Assembly: GCF_015223355.1 (NCBI RefSeq)
Contig: NZ_JADFFK010000004.1
Location: forward strand, 62,001 to 126,000
Direction of reading: 5' to 3'
Source: Salipiger mangrovisoli
Lineage (GTDB): Bacteria; Pseudomonadota; Alphaproteobacteria; Rhodobacterales; Rhodobacteraceae
Length of the DNA: 64,000 nt
Part shown: in pieces, positions 1 through 8,074 of the stretch
Position numbering within the stretch: position 1 is the first letter of the stretch
Layout of the letters: each line of letters starts with the position of its first letter
Translations under genes and position numbers: made by a program
Notes under the pieces: generated by a model
What the model saw: the letters and a program-made list of their open reading frames with translations, nothing else
What the model was told of the DNA's origin: nothing
Databases searched by the model: none

Positions 1-2
1 TG

Positions 3-1145
3 CACCTGGCCGAGGCGGGACTGGACGTGGCGCTGCTGGAAGCGCATCGGGTCGGCTTCGGTGCCTCGGGGCGCAATGGTGGCCAGCTCGGCTCCGGCCA
101 GCGGCAGGACCAGGTGAGCCTCGAGAAGATGGTCGGCACGGCGAACGCCCGCGTGCTCTGGGAGCTTGGCGAAGAGGCCAAGGACCTGTGCCGGTCGCTG
201 ATCAGCAAGCACGGCATCGACTGCCACCTGCGCGACGGCGTGGCCTGGTGCGGCTCGTCGAAGAGCGACGTGGAACACCTGCATCACTACGCCGCGCACA
301 TGGGCGAAAACTACGGATATGAGATCGAAAGCTTGGACGGCGGGGCCTTCCGCGCGCTCTGCCCCTCGCCCGACTACCGCGGCGGCGTGCTCGACATGGG
401 CGCGGCGCATCTGCACCCGCTGCGCTTCGCGCTCGGTCTGGCGAAGGCCGCCGCGGGTGCCGGAGCACGCATCTATGAAACCAGCCACGTCGAAAGCGTC
501 GAGCAGGGCCGCGAGGTGCTGATCCACACCAGCGGCGGCACGCTGCGCGCGGGCCAGGTGATCTTTGCCTGCAACGGCTATCTTGGCGGGCTCGAACCGA
601 AGGTCGCGGCGCGGGTCATGCCGATCAACAATTTCATCGTCGCGACCGAGCCGCTCGGGAATCGCGCCGACGAGGTGCTGACCCGCGACGTGGCGGTGGC
701 CGATTCGAAGTTCGTGGTGAACTACTTCCGGCTCAGCCATGACGGGCGGCTGCTGTTCGGCGGGGGGGAGAGCTACGGTTACCGCTTCCCGCGCGACATT
801 GCCGCGCTGGTGCGCAAACCGATGCTGGAGATCTTCCCGCATCTGGCGGACGTGCGCATCGATCACGCCTGGGGGGGCACGCTGGCGATCACCATGAAGC
901 GCCTGCCGCTGCTCGCCCGGCTTGCGCCCAACATGCTGACCGCCTCGGGCTATTCCGGCCACGGCGTCGGCACCGCCGTGCACGCGGGTCGGCTGCTGGC
1001 CGAGGCGGTGCGCGGCCAATCCGCCGGCTTCGACGCCATGGCCGCCCTGCCGGTGCCCGGCTTCCCCGGCGGCGCAGCGCTGCGCGCGCCGCTGCTGGCT
1101 CTGGCGATGAGCTGGTACGCGCTGCGCGATCGTCTCGGCTTCTGA
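3..1145 (+). CDS. FAD-dependent amine oxidase, PuuB/OrdL-like (5' partial)
   Basis: The reading frame is open from the window edge, so the N-terminal FAD-binding GxGxxG loop is outside the window and about 380 residues are visible. The remainder of the Rossmann fold begins with LLEAHRVGFGASGRNGGQ, the pattern of the DAO family and especially of gamma-glutamylputrescine oxidoreductases. The C-terminal FAD motif SGYSGHGVGTAVHAGRLLAEA is intact. Such enzymes oxidise gamma-glutamylputrescine or related amines with FAD in the cytoplasm. No puu genes are visible on this side, so the exact substrate is an inference. A D-amino-acid-dehydrogenase-like role is the alternative. Confidence 0.8.
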   Translation, partial: HLAEAGLDVALLEAHRVGFGASGRNGGQLGSGQRQDQVSLEKMVGTANARVLWELGEEAKDLCRSLISKHGIDCHLRDGVAWCGSSKSDVEHLHHYAAHMGENYGYEIESLDGGAFRALCPSPDYRGGVLDMGAAHLHPLRFALGLAKAAAGAGARIYETSHVESVEQGREVLIHTSGGTLRAGQVIFACNGYLGGLEPKVAARVMPINNFIVATEPLGNRADEVLTRDVAVADSKFVVNYFRLSHDGRLLFGGGESYGYRFPRDIAALVRKPMLEIFPHLADVRIDHAWGGTLAITMKRLPLLARLAPNMLTASGYSGHGVGTAVHAGRLLAEAVRGQSAGFDAMAALPVPGFPGGAALRAPLLALAMSWYALRDRLGF

Positions 1146-1256
1146 GAGAAAATCCGCTGATCTCGGGCGAATGCTTCCCACGGGGAAGGATTTTCACTTG
1201 GGTGTCACAGGGGTGATGTTTAAGATTTTCAAAAGAAACTATTTGGGTTTATCAAT

Positions 1257-2468
1257 ATGAGCCGTCTTCCGAACATGCATGACGCGGAACCCATTCCCGA
1301 GGAGGCCCGCGCCGAGATCGACCGCCTGCTGCTGTCTGGCGACCTGTTCCGCTACACCGCCCCCGAGGATGCCCCCGTTGCGCTGCTCGAACGCGAGTTC
1401 GCGGCGCTGCTCGGTACCAAATACGCGCTGGCGGTGTCGAGCTGCTCGGCGGCCCTGTTTCTCTCGCTGAAGGCGCTCGACCTGCCGCGCGGCGCGCGCG
1501 TGCTGATCCCCGGTTTCACCTTTGCCGCGGTGCCCTCGGCGGTCGTGCATGCCGACTGCGTGCCGGTGCTCTGCGAGGTCGGCGAGACCTACCGCATCGA
1601 CCTGTCCGACTTCGAAGCCAAGCTGGACGGCGTCAGCGCGGTGATCATCAGCCACATGCGCGGGCATACCTCGGACATGGACGCGATCCTGCGGCTCTGC
1701 GATGCGCGCGGTCTGCCGGTGATCGAGGATGCGGCGCATTCGCTCGGCACCAAGTGGGCTGGCCGCAACATCGGCACGCTCGGTCGAATCGGCTGCTTTT
1801 CCTTTCAGAGCTACAAGCTGGTCAACGCAGGCGAAGGCGGCATCCTGATCACCGATGACGCCGAACTGGTGGCCCGCGCGGTGATCCTCTCGGGGGCCTA
1901 CGAGCACAACTGGAAAAAACACATGGCGCCGGGGGACAATTCGTCCGAGCTCGAGGAGGCCTTTGCGCGCTGGCAGAACCGCCTGCCGCTCTACAACCTG
2001 CGCCTGTCGAACCTGGCCGCCGCGGTGATCCGTCCGCAGCTTGCCCATGTCGAGCGCCGGGTGCGCGACGGACGGCGCAACCACGACCACGTTGCCGAGA
2101 TCCTGCGCCGTTCGCCCTGGATCGAGGTGCCCGAGAAGCTGACGCCGGAGGACCGCGCGCCAGATTCGCTCCAGTTCAACCTGACCGGGATGAGCGCAGA
2201 GGACATGCGCGCGTTTCTCTCCGCCGCCGAGGCCGCAGGCGTGAAGGTGCAGTTGTTCGGCCTTTCAACCGACAACGCCCGCGCCTTCTGGAATTGGCAG
2301 TTTCTCGAAGAGGTGCCCGAGCTGCCGCGCACCCGCGCGATGCTCGAACGGGCCTGTGACACCCGCCTGCCGGCACGGCTCACGCTGGCGGAGTGCACGG
2401 CCGTGGCCGAGGTGCTGGTCGATGCCGCCGAAGGGGTGATGGGGCCGCTGCCTGCCTATGGCACCTGA
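1257..2468 (+). CDS. DegT/DnrJ/EryC1/StrS family PLP-dependent aminotransferase
   Basis: A 403-residue protein of normal length for the DegT family. It shows the N-terminal substrate and PLP region (TKYALAVSSCSAALFLSLKAL), the cofactor Asp segment EDAAHSLGTKW, and the Schiff-base lysine in CFSFQSYKLVNAGEGG. Family members transaminate keto-sugars or similar ketones for cell-surface or secondary-metabolite sugars. No sugar-biosynthesis genes lie nearby, so the substrate is unknown. The ATG at 1257 has no strong ribosome site; the ATG at 1275 is an alternative start. The 3' end overlaps the convergent EamA gene by 13 bases. Confidence 0.85.
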   Translation: MSRLPNMHDAEPIPEEARAEIDRLLLSGDLFRYTAPEDAPVALLEREFAALLGTKYALAVSSCSAALFLSLKALDLPRGARVLIPGFTFAAVPSAVVHADCVPVLCEVGETYRIDLSDFEAKLDGVSAVIISHMRGHTSDMDAILRLCDARGLPVIEDAAHSLGTKWAGRNIGTLGRIGCFSFQSYKLVNAGEGGILITDDAELVARAVILSGAYEHNWKKHMAPGDNSSELEEAFARWQNRLPLYNLRLSNLAAAVIRPQLAHVERRVRDGRRNHDHVAEILRRSPWIEVPEKLTPEDRAPDSLQFNLTGMSAEDMRAFLSAAEAAGVKVQLFGLSTDNARAFWNWQFLEEVPELPRTRAMLERACDTRLPARLTLAECTAVAEVLVDAAEGVMGPLPAYGT

Positions 2469-3409
2469 GACATGTCTTTGCTGGCCGCGGCTGGCCTGCG
2501 GCGGCGCAGCCGTGCCGCCAGCCTGCCGTCGGTCACCACCAACCCCGCGGCGATGATCGCCAGCCCGAAATAGACGCCGGGCGGGAGTTGTTCGCCGAGG
2601 AAGATCCGGCCGAACACGATGGCGAAGGGCGGGATCAGCAACGTCACCAGCATGAGGTTCGCCGCCCCGGCCCGCACCAGGATGGCGAAATAGAGGATGA
2701 AGGCCAGCGCGGTCGCCAGCAGCGACAGGCCGAGCAAGGCGCCCCAGACACGGGCCGAATGGTGCGGCCCCGGCAGGCCCTCCTGCCAGACCACCAGCGG
2801 CAGCATGATCACCGCGCTGCCGGCCAGCATCCCGAAGGCGTTGAGCAGCGGCGGCTGGCCCGAGAGACGGAGCTTGGCCCAGACGCTGGCGAGCGAGTAG
2901 CTCAGCGCCGCCAGCAGCACCGCGCCCTGCGCGAGGTTTCGCGGATCGAGCGTTGTCAGCCGATCCGGGCCGATCACCACCGCCACCCCGGCAAGCCCCA
3001 ACGCCGCCCCCGCCAGCCTGCGCCAGCTGAGCCGCTCGTCGCGCAGCAGAAGCCCCGCCACCACCGCGCCCAGCACCCCGGTCGAGGCATTGAGGATCGC
3101 TGCCAGCCCGGTCTCGATATGGGTCTGGCCCCAGAAGATCAGGGTGAAGGGCAGCGCGTTGTTCAGTGCCCCCATCACGAGGTAGGACCCCCAGAGGCGC
3201 GGCGAGAGTGGCACCCGCAGCCCGCGCCAGCGCAGCACCAGCCAGAGCGCCGGCAGCGCCAGCACCACCCGGTGCAGCGTCACCTGCATCGGGCTGAGTT
3301 CGGTCAGCGCGATCTTGGCGAAAAGGAAGCTGCTGCCCCAGAGCGCCGCCAGCGAGAGCAGCAGCAGGGCAGAGAGCCGGTCGATACGGGGAGACGCCGA
3401 ATGTTCCAT
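2456..3409 (-). CDS. EamA/DMT family transporter
   Basis: A 317-residue integral membrane protein with about ten hydrophobic helices in two repeats, as in the drug/metabolite transporter superfamily. The first repeat begins LSALLLLSLAALWGSSFLFAK and carries the GSSF/FAKIAL signature; the second begins near NLAQGAVLLAALSYSLASVWAK. The C-terminus is a short basic cytoplasmic tail. I chose the ATG at 3409 (MEHSASPRID) because the longer frame upstream encodes low-complexity charged residues and runs into the phaR terminator. Substrate unknown; members export amino acids or other metabolites. Confidence 0.87.
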   Translation of the reverse strand: MEHSASPRIDRLSALLLLSLAALWGSSFLFAKIALTELSPMQVTLHRVVLALPALWLVLRWRGLRVPLSPRLWGSYLVMGALNNALPFTLIFWGQTHIETGLAAILNASTGVLGAVVAGLLLRDERLSWRRLAGAALGLAGVAVVIGPDRLTTLDPRNLAQGAVLLAALSYSLASVWAKLRLSGQPPLLNAFGMLAGSAVIMLPLVVWQEGLPGPHHSARVWGALLGLSLLATALAFILYFAILVRAGAANLMLVTLLIPPFAIVFGRIFLGEQLPPGVYFGLAIIAAGLVVTDGRLAARLRRRRPAAASKDMSQVP

Positions 3410-3457
3410 GGACGTGCTTTGCCCGATGCCGAGGGCAGAGGAAATCCGGATCCTGCG

Positions 3458-3484
3458 AAAAAACATCGGGCCCCGAAGGGCCCG
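3458..3484 (-). terminator. Intrinsic terminator of phaR
   Basis: A 7-bp stem CGGGCCC/GGGCCCG at 3467-3484 closes a four-base loop that reads UUCG on the minus-strand transcript. It is followed on that strand by ATGTTTTTT. It lies just after the phaR stop codon and before the EamA start. Confidence 0.8.
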
Positions 3485-3489
3485 CTGCG

Positions 3490-4047
3490 TCACTTGTCTA
3501 TTTTCGAGAGCTTCTGCTGCAATTCGGCGAGCTGCTTCTTGATCGCCGCGAGATCCTCGTCGCTCTCGGCCGTCGGCGCTTCCTTCTCGGGGCCGGACCA
3601 GCTCTTGCCCATGTTGCCGGCCATTGCCTTGAGGAAGGCTTCCTGCTGCGCCTTCATCGCCTCGAGCCCCGGTATCTTCGGCATCATGGGGTTCATCTGG
3701 CTCATGCCTTCGGCCCATTTGCTCTGGCTGTCGCGGAACATCTCGAAGCTGGCGGCCAGGAACTGCGGCACCACCGAAGTCGCCTGCGTGGTATAGCTGC
3801 GCACCAGGTCGGTCAGCACGTTGATCGGCAGCACGCTCTCGCCGCGGCTCTCGTGCTCGGCGACGATCTGGAGAAGGTACTGGCGGGTCAGGTCATCGCC
3901 CGACTTCAGATCGACGATCTGCACATCGCGCCCATCCCGGATGAAGCCCGAGATATCTTCGAGTGTCACGTAATCGCTGGTCTCGGTATTGTAGAGCCGC
4001 CTGCTTGCATAGCGCTTGATCAGCAGCGGTTTGTCCTTGTCGGCCAC
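3490..4047 (-). CDS. phaR: Polyhydroxyalkanoate synthesis repressor PhaR
   Basis: A 185-residue protein. The N-terminal PHB/PHA accumulation regulator DNA-binding domain shows KRYASRRLYNTETSDYVTL, followed by the PHB_acc repeat region (QYLLQIVAEHESRGESVLPINVL) and a C-terminal heptad-like stretch (AAIKKQLAELQQKLSKI). PhaR binds PHB granules and represses phasin and PHA genes when polymer is absent. I chose the GTG at 4047 (VADKDKP) because GGAGGGAGG lies seven bases upstream; an in-frame GTG at 4065 has no such site. The phaC/phaP genes are not in the window. It has its own terminator. Confidence 0.93.
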   Translation of the reverse strand: MADKDKPLLIKRYASRRLYNTETSDYVTLEDISGFIRDGRDVQIVDLKSGDDLTRQYLLQIVAEHESRGESVLPINVLTDLVRSYTTQATSVVPQFLAASFEMFRDSQSKWAEGMSQMNPMMPKIPGLEAMKAQQEAFLKAMAGNMGKSWSGPEKEAPTAESDEDLAAIKKQLAELQQKLSKIDK

Positions 4048-4186
4048 GATGGTGCCTCCCTCCACGCAGAGCTCAATGAAAAGCCTATGCGAGCGCAGAA
4101 AAAAAGAAAAGCCTCAGTTTCACCGATACTTGCTGTACGGCCGCCGCGCTGTTTCTGCGCCGCGGCCGGAAAAATGCTGCGCAGCA

Positions 4187-5161
4187 TCACACCTGCGGCG
4201 CAGCGGCGAACACCCGGTCGATGAATTCCTGCGTTCCGCGGCAGAACTCCAGCGGCAGCGGATAGTCGGCCCGCCCCTGCACCGCCGCGTTGAACGCCTC
4301 GGCCTGCAGCACGTAATGATTCTCTGCCGGCCAGCGCCAGGTTCGGGTTTCCAGACCCGGCCCGTGCAGTTCCAGCCGAGCCTCGCCGAACACCTGCACG
4401 TTGAACGGCACCGGCAGGCGCATCACCGCCTTGGTGCCGTGCAGCAGGATTTCCTGCCAGGGGGCCGCGCGGGTCGAGACCCGGCCCGTGTAGAGAAACC
4501 CCGAAAACCGCGCCATCACATGCGCCGCGCCATCCACGCCGTTCTGCCAGTCGATCTCGGCCGCGAGGATCTCGCCCGGCTCCTGCCCGGTGATCAGCCG
4601 CACCGAACCGAAGGCGTAGACGCCGACATCGCGCAGCGCGCCGCCGCCCACCGCGGCCTGATTGCGGATGTTGCCCGGATCGTCGTTGAAGAAGCTGTGC
4701 GTGCTGTCGACCCGGACCAGATCGCCGATCTCGCCCGCCTGCAAAAGCTCGCGCGCCTTGGCGAACTGCGGGTGATGCGCCACCATCCAGGCCTCGGCCA
4801 CCAGCTTTCCCGTCGCCTGCCGCACGGCGATCAGCTCGTCGATCTCCTCGGCCTGCATGGCGATGGGCTTTTCGCAGAGCACGTGCTTGCCTGCCTCGGC
4901 CGCCTTGCGTGTCCACTGAGCATGCAGCGAATTGGGCAGCGGAATGTAGACGGCGTCGATCTCGGGATCGGCCAGCAGCGCCTCGTAGCTCTCATGCACC
5001 CTCAGACCGGGCGCGAAGTCGGCGAAGGGTGCGGCCTTTTCGGCGCTGGAGGTGGCGATGGCACTCAAGGCCCCGCCGCGCGCGGCATGGATCGCCGGGC
5101 CCATGTGGTTCTTCGCGAAATTCGCCGCGCCCAGAATGCCCCATCTGACATGATTGGCCAT
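4187..5161 (-). CDS. Gfo/Idh/MocA family NAD(P)-dependent oxidoreductase
   Basis: A 324-residue protein with an N-terminal Rossmann fold (RWGILGAANFAKNHM, residues 6-20) and the family's EKP motif in GKHVLCEKPIAM (near residue 97), where the lysine acts in catalysis. The C-terminal alpha/beta domain starts near GDLVRVDSTHSFFNDDPGNIRN. Members oxidise or reduce sugars, inositols or cyclic diols. There is no sugar operon around it, so the substrate cannot be assigned. It is transcribed away from rpoH on the same strand. Confidence 0.88.
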   Translation of the reverse strand: MANHVRWGILGAANFAKNHMGPAIHAARGGALSAIATSSAEKAAPFADFAPGLRVHESYEALLADPEIDAVYIPLPNSLHAQWTRKAAEAGKHVLCEKPIAMQAEEIDELIAVRQATGKLVAEAWMVAHHPQFAKARELLQAGEIGDLVRVDSTHSFFNDDPGNIRNQAAVGGGALRDVGVYAFGSVRLITGQEPGEILAAEIDWQNGVDGAAHVMARFSGFLYTGRVSTRAAPWQEILLHGTKAVMRLPVPFNVQVFGEARLELHGPGLETRTWRWPAENHYVLQAEAFNAAVQGRADYPLPLEFCRGTQEFIDRVFAAAPQV

Positions 5162-5220
5162 GATCTCTCCCTTTCCTCAGTCGGGCGGATGGTAGCGCCC
5201 ACAGCGCGGCCCGCAAGCGA

Positions 5221-5247
5221 AACGCCCGCCGCAAGGCGGCAGGCGTT
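5221..5247 (-). terminator. Intrinsic terminator of rpoH
   Basis: Hairpin with arms AACGCCTGCCGC and GCGGCGGGCGTT on the minus strand (one mismatch), followed by TTTCG. It begins about 25 bases after the rpoH stop codon. Confidence 0.6.
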
Positions 5248-5271
5248 CACAAGGTTCAAGCCGGAGATGGT

Positions 5272-6168
5272 TCAGGCGTCGGTGAGCATGCCCTGCTCGA
5301 TCGCCAGCTCGCGCATGCGCTTCTGCAACTTCTCGAAGGCACGCACTTCGATCTGCCTAATGCGCTCGCGGCTGACATCGTAGATGCCCGACAGTTCCTC
5401 GAGGGTCACCGCCTGCTCGGCGAGACGGCGCTGTGTGAGAATGTCCTTCTCACGCTCGTTGAGCACATCCATCGCCTGCGCCAGCAGCGCCCGGCGCGCA
5501 TCCATCTCGTCGCGCTCGGCATAGTCGGCGGCCTGATCGGCATCCTCGTCCTCGAGCCAGTCCTGCCATTGCATGGACCCTTCGCCCTCGGAGCCGACGG
5601 TGGCGTTGAGCGAGGCATCCCCGCCCGACAGGCGCCGGTTCATCGAGATCACCTCGTCCTCCGAGACGCCGAGGTCGGTGGCGATCTTCTCGACGTGCTC
5701 GGGCCGAAGGTCGCCCTCTTCCAGCGCGCCGATGCGGTTCTTCGCCTTGCGCAGGTTGAAGAAGAGCTTCTTCTGCGCCGAGGTGGTGCCGAGTTTGACC
5801 AAACTCCACGAGCGCAGGATGTACTCCTGGATCGAGGCGCGGATCCACCACATGGCGTAGGTCGCGAGGCGGAAGCCCTTCTCGGGATCGAAGCGTTTCA
5901 CCGCCTGCATCAGCCCGACGTTGGCCTCCGAGATCACCTCGGCCTGCGGCAGCCCGTAGCCCCGGTAGCCCATGGCGATCTTCGCCGCGAGACGCAGGTG
6001 GCTGGTGACCATCTTGTGGGCCGACTCGGCGTCCTGCTCCTCGACCCAGCGCTTGGCCAGCATGTATTCCTCTTCCGGCTCCAGCAGCGGGAACTTGCGG
6101 ATCTCCTGCAGGTAGCGGCTGAGGCCGGCTTCCGGCGACGGCGCCGGCAGATTGGCATAGTTGCTCAC
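5272..6168 (-). CDS. rpoH: RNA polymerase heat-shock sigma factor RpoH (sigma-32)
   Basis: A 298-residue group 2/3 sigma factor. Region 1.2 (LSRYLQEIRKFPLLEPEEEYMLAKRW) comes first, then region 2 with the core-binding and -10 helices (LISEANVGLMQAVKRFDPEKGFRLATYAMWWIRA region). The RpoH box QKKLFFNLRKAKN that marks the sigma-32 family follows, then region 4 with the helix-turn-helix LEELSGIYDVSRERIRQIEVRAFEKL. It directs transcription of chaperone and protease genes on heat or oxidative stress. Rhodobacteraceae often carry two RpoH paralogues with partly different roles; which one this is cannot be told from one window. Confidence 0.95.
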   Translation of the reverse strand: MSNYANLPAPSPEAGLSRYLQEIRKFPLLEPEEEYMLAKRWVEEQDAESAHKMVTSHLRLAAKIAMGYRGYGLPQAEVISEANVGLMQAVKRFDPEKGFRLATYAMWWIRASIQEYILRSWSLVKLGTTSAQKKLFFNLRKAKNRIGALEEGDLRPEHVEKIATDLGVSEDEVISMNRRLSGGDASLNATVGSEGEGSMQWQDWLEDEDADQAADYAERDEMDARRALLAQAMDVLNEREKDILTQRRLAEQAVTLEELSGIYDVSRERIRQIEVRAFEKLQKRMRELAIEQGMLTDA

Positions 6169-6204
6169 GTGCCCCTTCCTCCAATGTTATGAGGGTTAAC
6201 ATGC

Positions 6205-6233
6205 CATATGGGCAGCCCCTCGATGGAATTCAA
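6205..6233 (-). promoter_or_regulatory. Candidate sigma-70 promoter of rpoH
   Basis: On the minus strand TTGAAT and CATATG are separated by 17 bases, with the -10 about 37 bases before the rpoH start codon. The -10 is a poor match, so this is tentative. The rest of 6169-6348, between rpoH and the end of rluD, holds no gene that I can see. Confidence 0.35.
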
Positions 6234-6348
6234 CCACCCCACTGTGCAGCGGCGCACCGAGGGGTGTTCAAGGTTTTCACGTATTTAACGCACAGTCCCG
6301 CCGCGCGGATCCGGATTTCGACGATCTCACGCAGATGCGAAGGATATG

Positions 6349-7377
6349 TCAGCCCTCGCGCAAAGTCTGCAACAGATGCGCCATGTCCGCGGGAAGCTCG
6401 GCCTCGAAGCGCAGCTGCTCGCCGTTCACCGGGTGTTCGAAGCCCAGCAGCGCCGCGTGCAGCGCCTGCCTCTCGAAGCGGCCGATCTCAGCCACGACCT
6501 GCGGCGGCAGCGCCTTGGCGGCGATCTTGCGGCGCCCGCCGTAGACCGGATCGCCGATCAGCCCGTGGCCGGCATGGGCCATGTGCACGCGGATCTGATG
6601 GGTGCGCCCGGTCTCCAGCCGGCATTCGACCAGCGCCAGTGCTGGCGGCGTGCCAAAAGTTTCCAGCACCCGCGCCCGCGTCGTGGCGTGGCGTCCCTGC
6701 CCGTCGAAATAGACCGCCTGCTTCTGCCGGTCGGTCTTGTGCCGCGCCAGCCCGGACTGGATGCGGATCACCTCGCCCGGCTCGACCGAAACGCCGCGCA
6801 CCCCGTGCAGGCGCGGATCGGCGGTGCTCGGAACCCCGTGGACCAGCGCAAGATAGGCACGCTCGGCGCTGTGCTTCTCGAATTGCGCCGCCAGCCCATG
6901 GTGCGCCCGGTCGGACTTCGCCACCACCAGCAGCCCCGAGGTGTCCTTGTCGATCCGATGCACGATGCCCGGCCGTTTCATGCCGCCGACACCCGAGAGC
7001 GCGTCGCCGAAATGGAACAGCAGCGCGTTGACCAGCGTGCCGGTCGGCGTGCCCGGCGCAGGGTGCACCACCATGCCCGCGGGCTTGTTGACGACCACAA
7101 GGTCCTCATCTTCCCAGACGATGTCGAGCGGGATATCCTCGGGACCGATGTGGCTGTCCTCCGCCTGCGGCACGCGGATCTCCAGCACGTCCCCCTCCTC
7201 GACCTTCGTCTTGGGATCGGACAGCACCTCGCCGCCGCGCGTCACCGCGCCCTCGGCGATCAGCTTCGCGAGGCGGGTGCGCGACAGCGCGGCTTCCTCT
7301 GGCACATCGCGTGCCAGCGCCTTATCAAGACGCGGCGGCGGGTTTTCCCCGATGACGACGCGCAGAGGCTGCTCCAT
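6349..7377 (-). CDS. rluD: 23S rRNA pseudouridine synthase RluD-type
   Basis: A 342-residue RluA-family enzyme. An N-terminal S4 RNA-binding domain (LSRTRLAKLIAEGAVTRGGE) precedes the catalytic domain with GIVHRIDKDTSGLLVVAKS (catalytic Asp about residue 143) and GRTHQIRVHMAHAGHGLIGD. It isomerises uridines in helix 69 or related rRNA positions. The start at 7377 has AGGAG nine bases upstream. The divergent gene on the other strand begins inside this start codon (shared CATG), so each gene's ribosome-binding site lies in the other's coding region. An RluC-like specificity is possible. Confidence 0.9.
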   Translation of the reverse strand: MEQPLRVVIGENPPPRLDKALARDVPEEAALSRTRLAKLIAEGAVTRGGEVLSDPKTKVEEGDVLEIRVPQAEDSHIGPEDIPLDIVWEDEDLVVVNKPAGMVVHPAPGTPTGTLVNALLFHFGDALSGVGGMKRPGIVHRIDKDTSGLLVVAKSDRAHHGLAAQFEKHSAERAYLALVHGVPSTADPRLHGVRGVSVEPGEVIRIQSGLARHKTDRQKQAVYFDGQGRHATTRARVLETFGTPPALALVECRLETGRTHQIRVHMAHAGHGLIGDPVYGGRRKIAAKALPPQVVAEIGRFERQALHAALLGFEHPVNGEQLRFEAELPADMAHLLQTLREG

Positions 7378-7699
7378 GTCCAATACTCCTGAAGATCCCG
7401 AACTCCTGCCCGAACCGGCCAACTTGCGCTTCCTGCGCCGGCTGGTGACCGTGCTCACGGCGGTGATGATCGCAGGGCTTGTAGCCATTGTGTCGCTGAT
7501 TGTCATCCGCTTCACCGCAGCCACCAGGGCACCCGTGCCGCTGCCCAGCGAAATCACCTTGCCCGCCGGCGCCACCGCCAGCGCCTTCACCCAAGGCGGC
7601 GACTGGTATGCGGTGGTCACCACCGACAACCGCATCCTGATCTACGACCGCAAGACGCAGCAGCTGCGCCAGACCATCGCGATCGCCCCCGCCGACTAG
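7376..7699 (+). CDS. Small single-pass membrane protein, DUF6476-like
   Basis: A 107-residue protein with an acidic, proline-rich N-terminus, one membrane helix at about residues 22-45 (LVTVLTAVMIAGLVAIVSLIVI) and an extracytoplasmic C-terminal part ending in a short beta-rich repeat (YAVVTTDNRILIYDRKTQQLRQTI) that resembles a single propeller-like blade. I recognise it as the small conserved Rhodobacteraceae family placed divergently from rluD; no function is known to me. GAGG eight bases before the ATG at 7376 supports the start, although this overlaps the rluD start codon. Confidence 0.75.
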   Translation: MSNTPEDPELLPEPANLRFLRRLVTVLTAVMIAGLVAIVSLIVIRFTAATRAPVPLPSEITLPAGATASAFTQGGDWYAVVTTDNRILIYDRKTQQLRQTIAIAPAD

Positions 7700-7731
7700 G
7701 CGCGCGCCGAGAGACTTCCTGGGCGGCAGCC

Positions 7732-7791
7732 TTCTTCTAGGTCCAAATATCCTGGGGAGTCCGCGCGCAGGCGCGGACGGGGCAAAGCCCC
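7732..7791 (-). repeat. 3'-end structured repeat element, copy A (downstream of tRNA-His before integration)
   Basis: Read on the minus strand: hairpin GGGGC-ttt-GCCCC (7779-7791), a second hairpin TCCGCGC/GCGCGGA (7760-7777), then a tail with GGATATTTG and CCTAGAAGAA. The tRNA-His gene on the minus strand would have lain just upstream of this copy before the element integrated at 7862. Six other copies in the window sit after genes in the same orientation. Confidence 0.75.
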
Positions 7792-7861
7792 GAAACAGCG
7801 CTGTGCGGCCACGCGACGGCTCGCAACCCGTGGACAACGCCGCTGTCATGTAAGAGGGAAG

Positions 7862-7912
7862 ATGGTACCGCCTTCCCGGTTCGAACGGGAGACCTCTTGA
7901 TCCACAATCAAG
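7862..7912. repeat. attL: 51-bp duplicate of the tRNA-His 3' end
   Basis: This stretch is identical to 19113-19163, which is the 3' two-thirds of the tRNA-His gene including the encoded CCA, T arm and anticodon arm. The copy here lacks the D arm and 5' acceptor strand, so it is not a functional tRNA. It marks the left boundary of the integrated element. Confidence 0.95.
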
Positions 7913-7960
7913 ATTCACCCCATAACAGCACATATCAAGACAAGACATCCCATGCCGATC

Positions 7961-7984
7961 AAGCCCCTTGAAACAAGGGCTTTT
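7961..7984 (+). terminator. Terminator at the left end of the element
   Basis: Stem AAGCCCCTTG / CAAGGGCTT with an AAA loop and one bulged base, followed by TTTT. It lies inside the element just after attL and would stop host read-through before the integrase. A matching hairpin lies at the right end (19061-19087). Confidence 0.65.
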
Positions 7985-8014
7985 ATGCATATGTTATGCT
8001 TAGTGCGTAACACC

Positions 8015-8059
8015 GGGGAACAGAAGCTATAGGGCTAACCGTTCCCCAATTTGTTCCCC
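8015..8059. promoter_or_regulatory. Candidate arm-type integrase sites, left end
   Basis: GGGGAAC at 8015-8021 and two direct GTTCCCC copies at 8041-8047 and 8053-8059 lie between attL and the integrase start. The same GTTCCCC pair occurs near attR (19036 and 19047). Paired short repeats on both sides of a core site are typical of tyrosine recombinase arm sites. The function is inferred. Confidence 0.5.
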
Positions 8060-8074
8060 AGAAAGGGGCGAGGG

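Noticed and set aside
2393-3796. 467-codon plus-strand ORF opposite the EamA transporter
   Set aside because: Gln/Arg/His-rich shadow; the minus strand has ten clean membrane helices of a DMT transporter.
7862-7912. Second tRNA gene on the minus strand
   Set aside because: The sequence has only the 3' part of tRNA-His; the D arm and 5' acceptor strand are missing, so it is the att duplicate.
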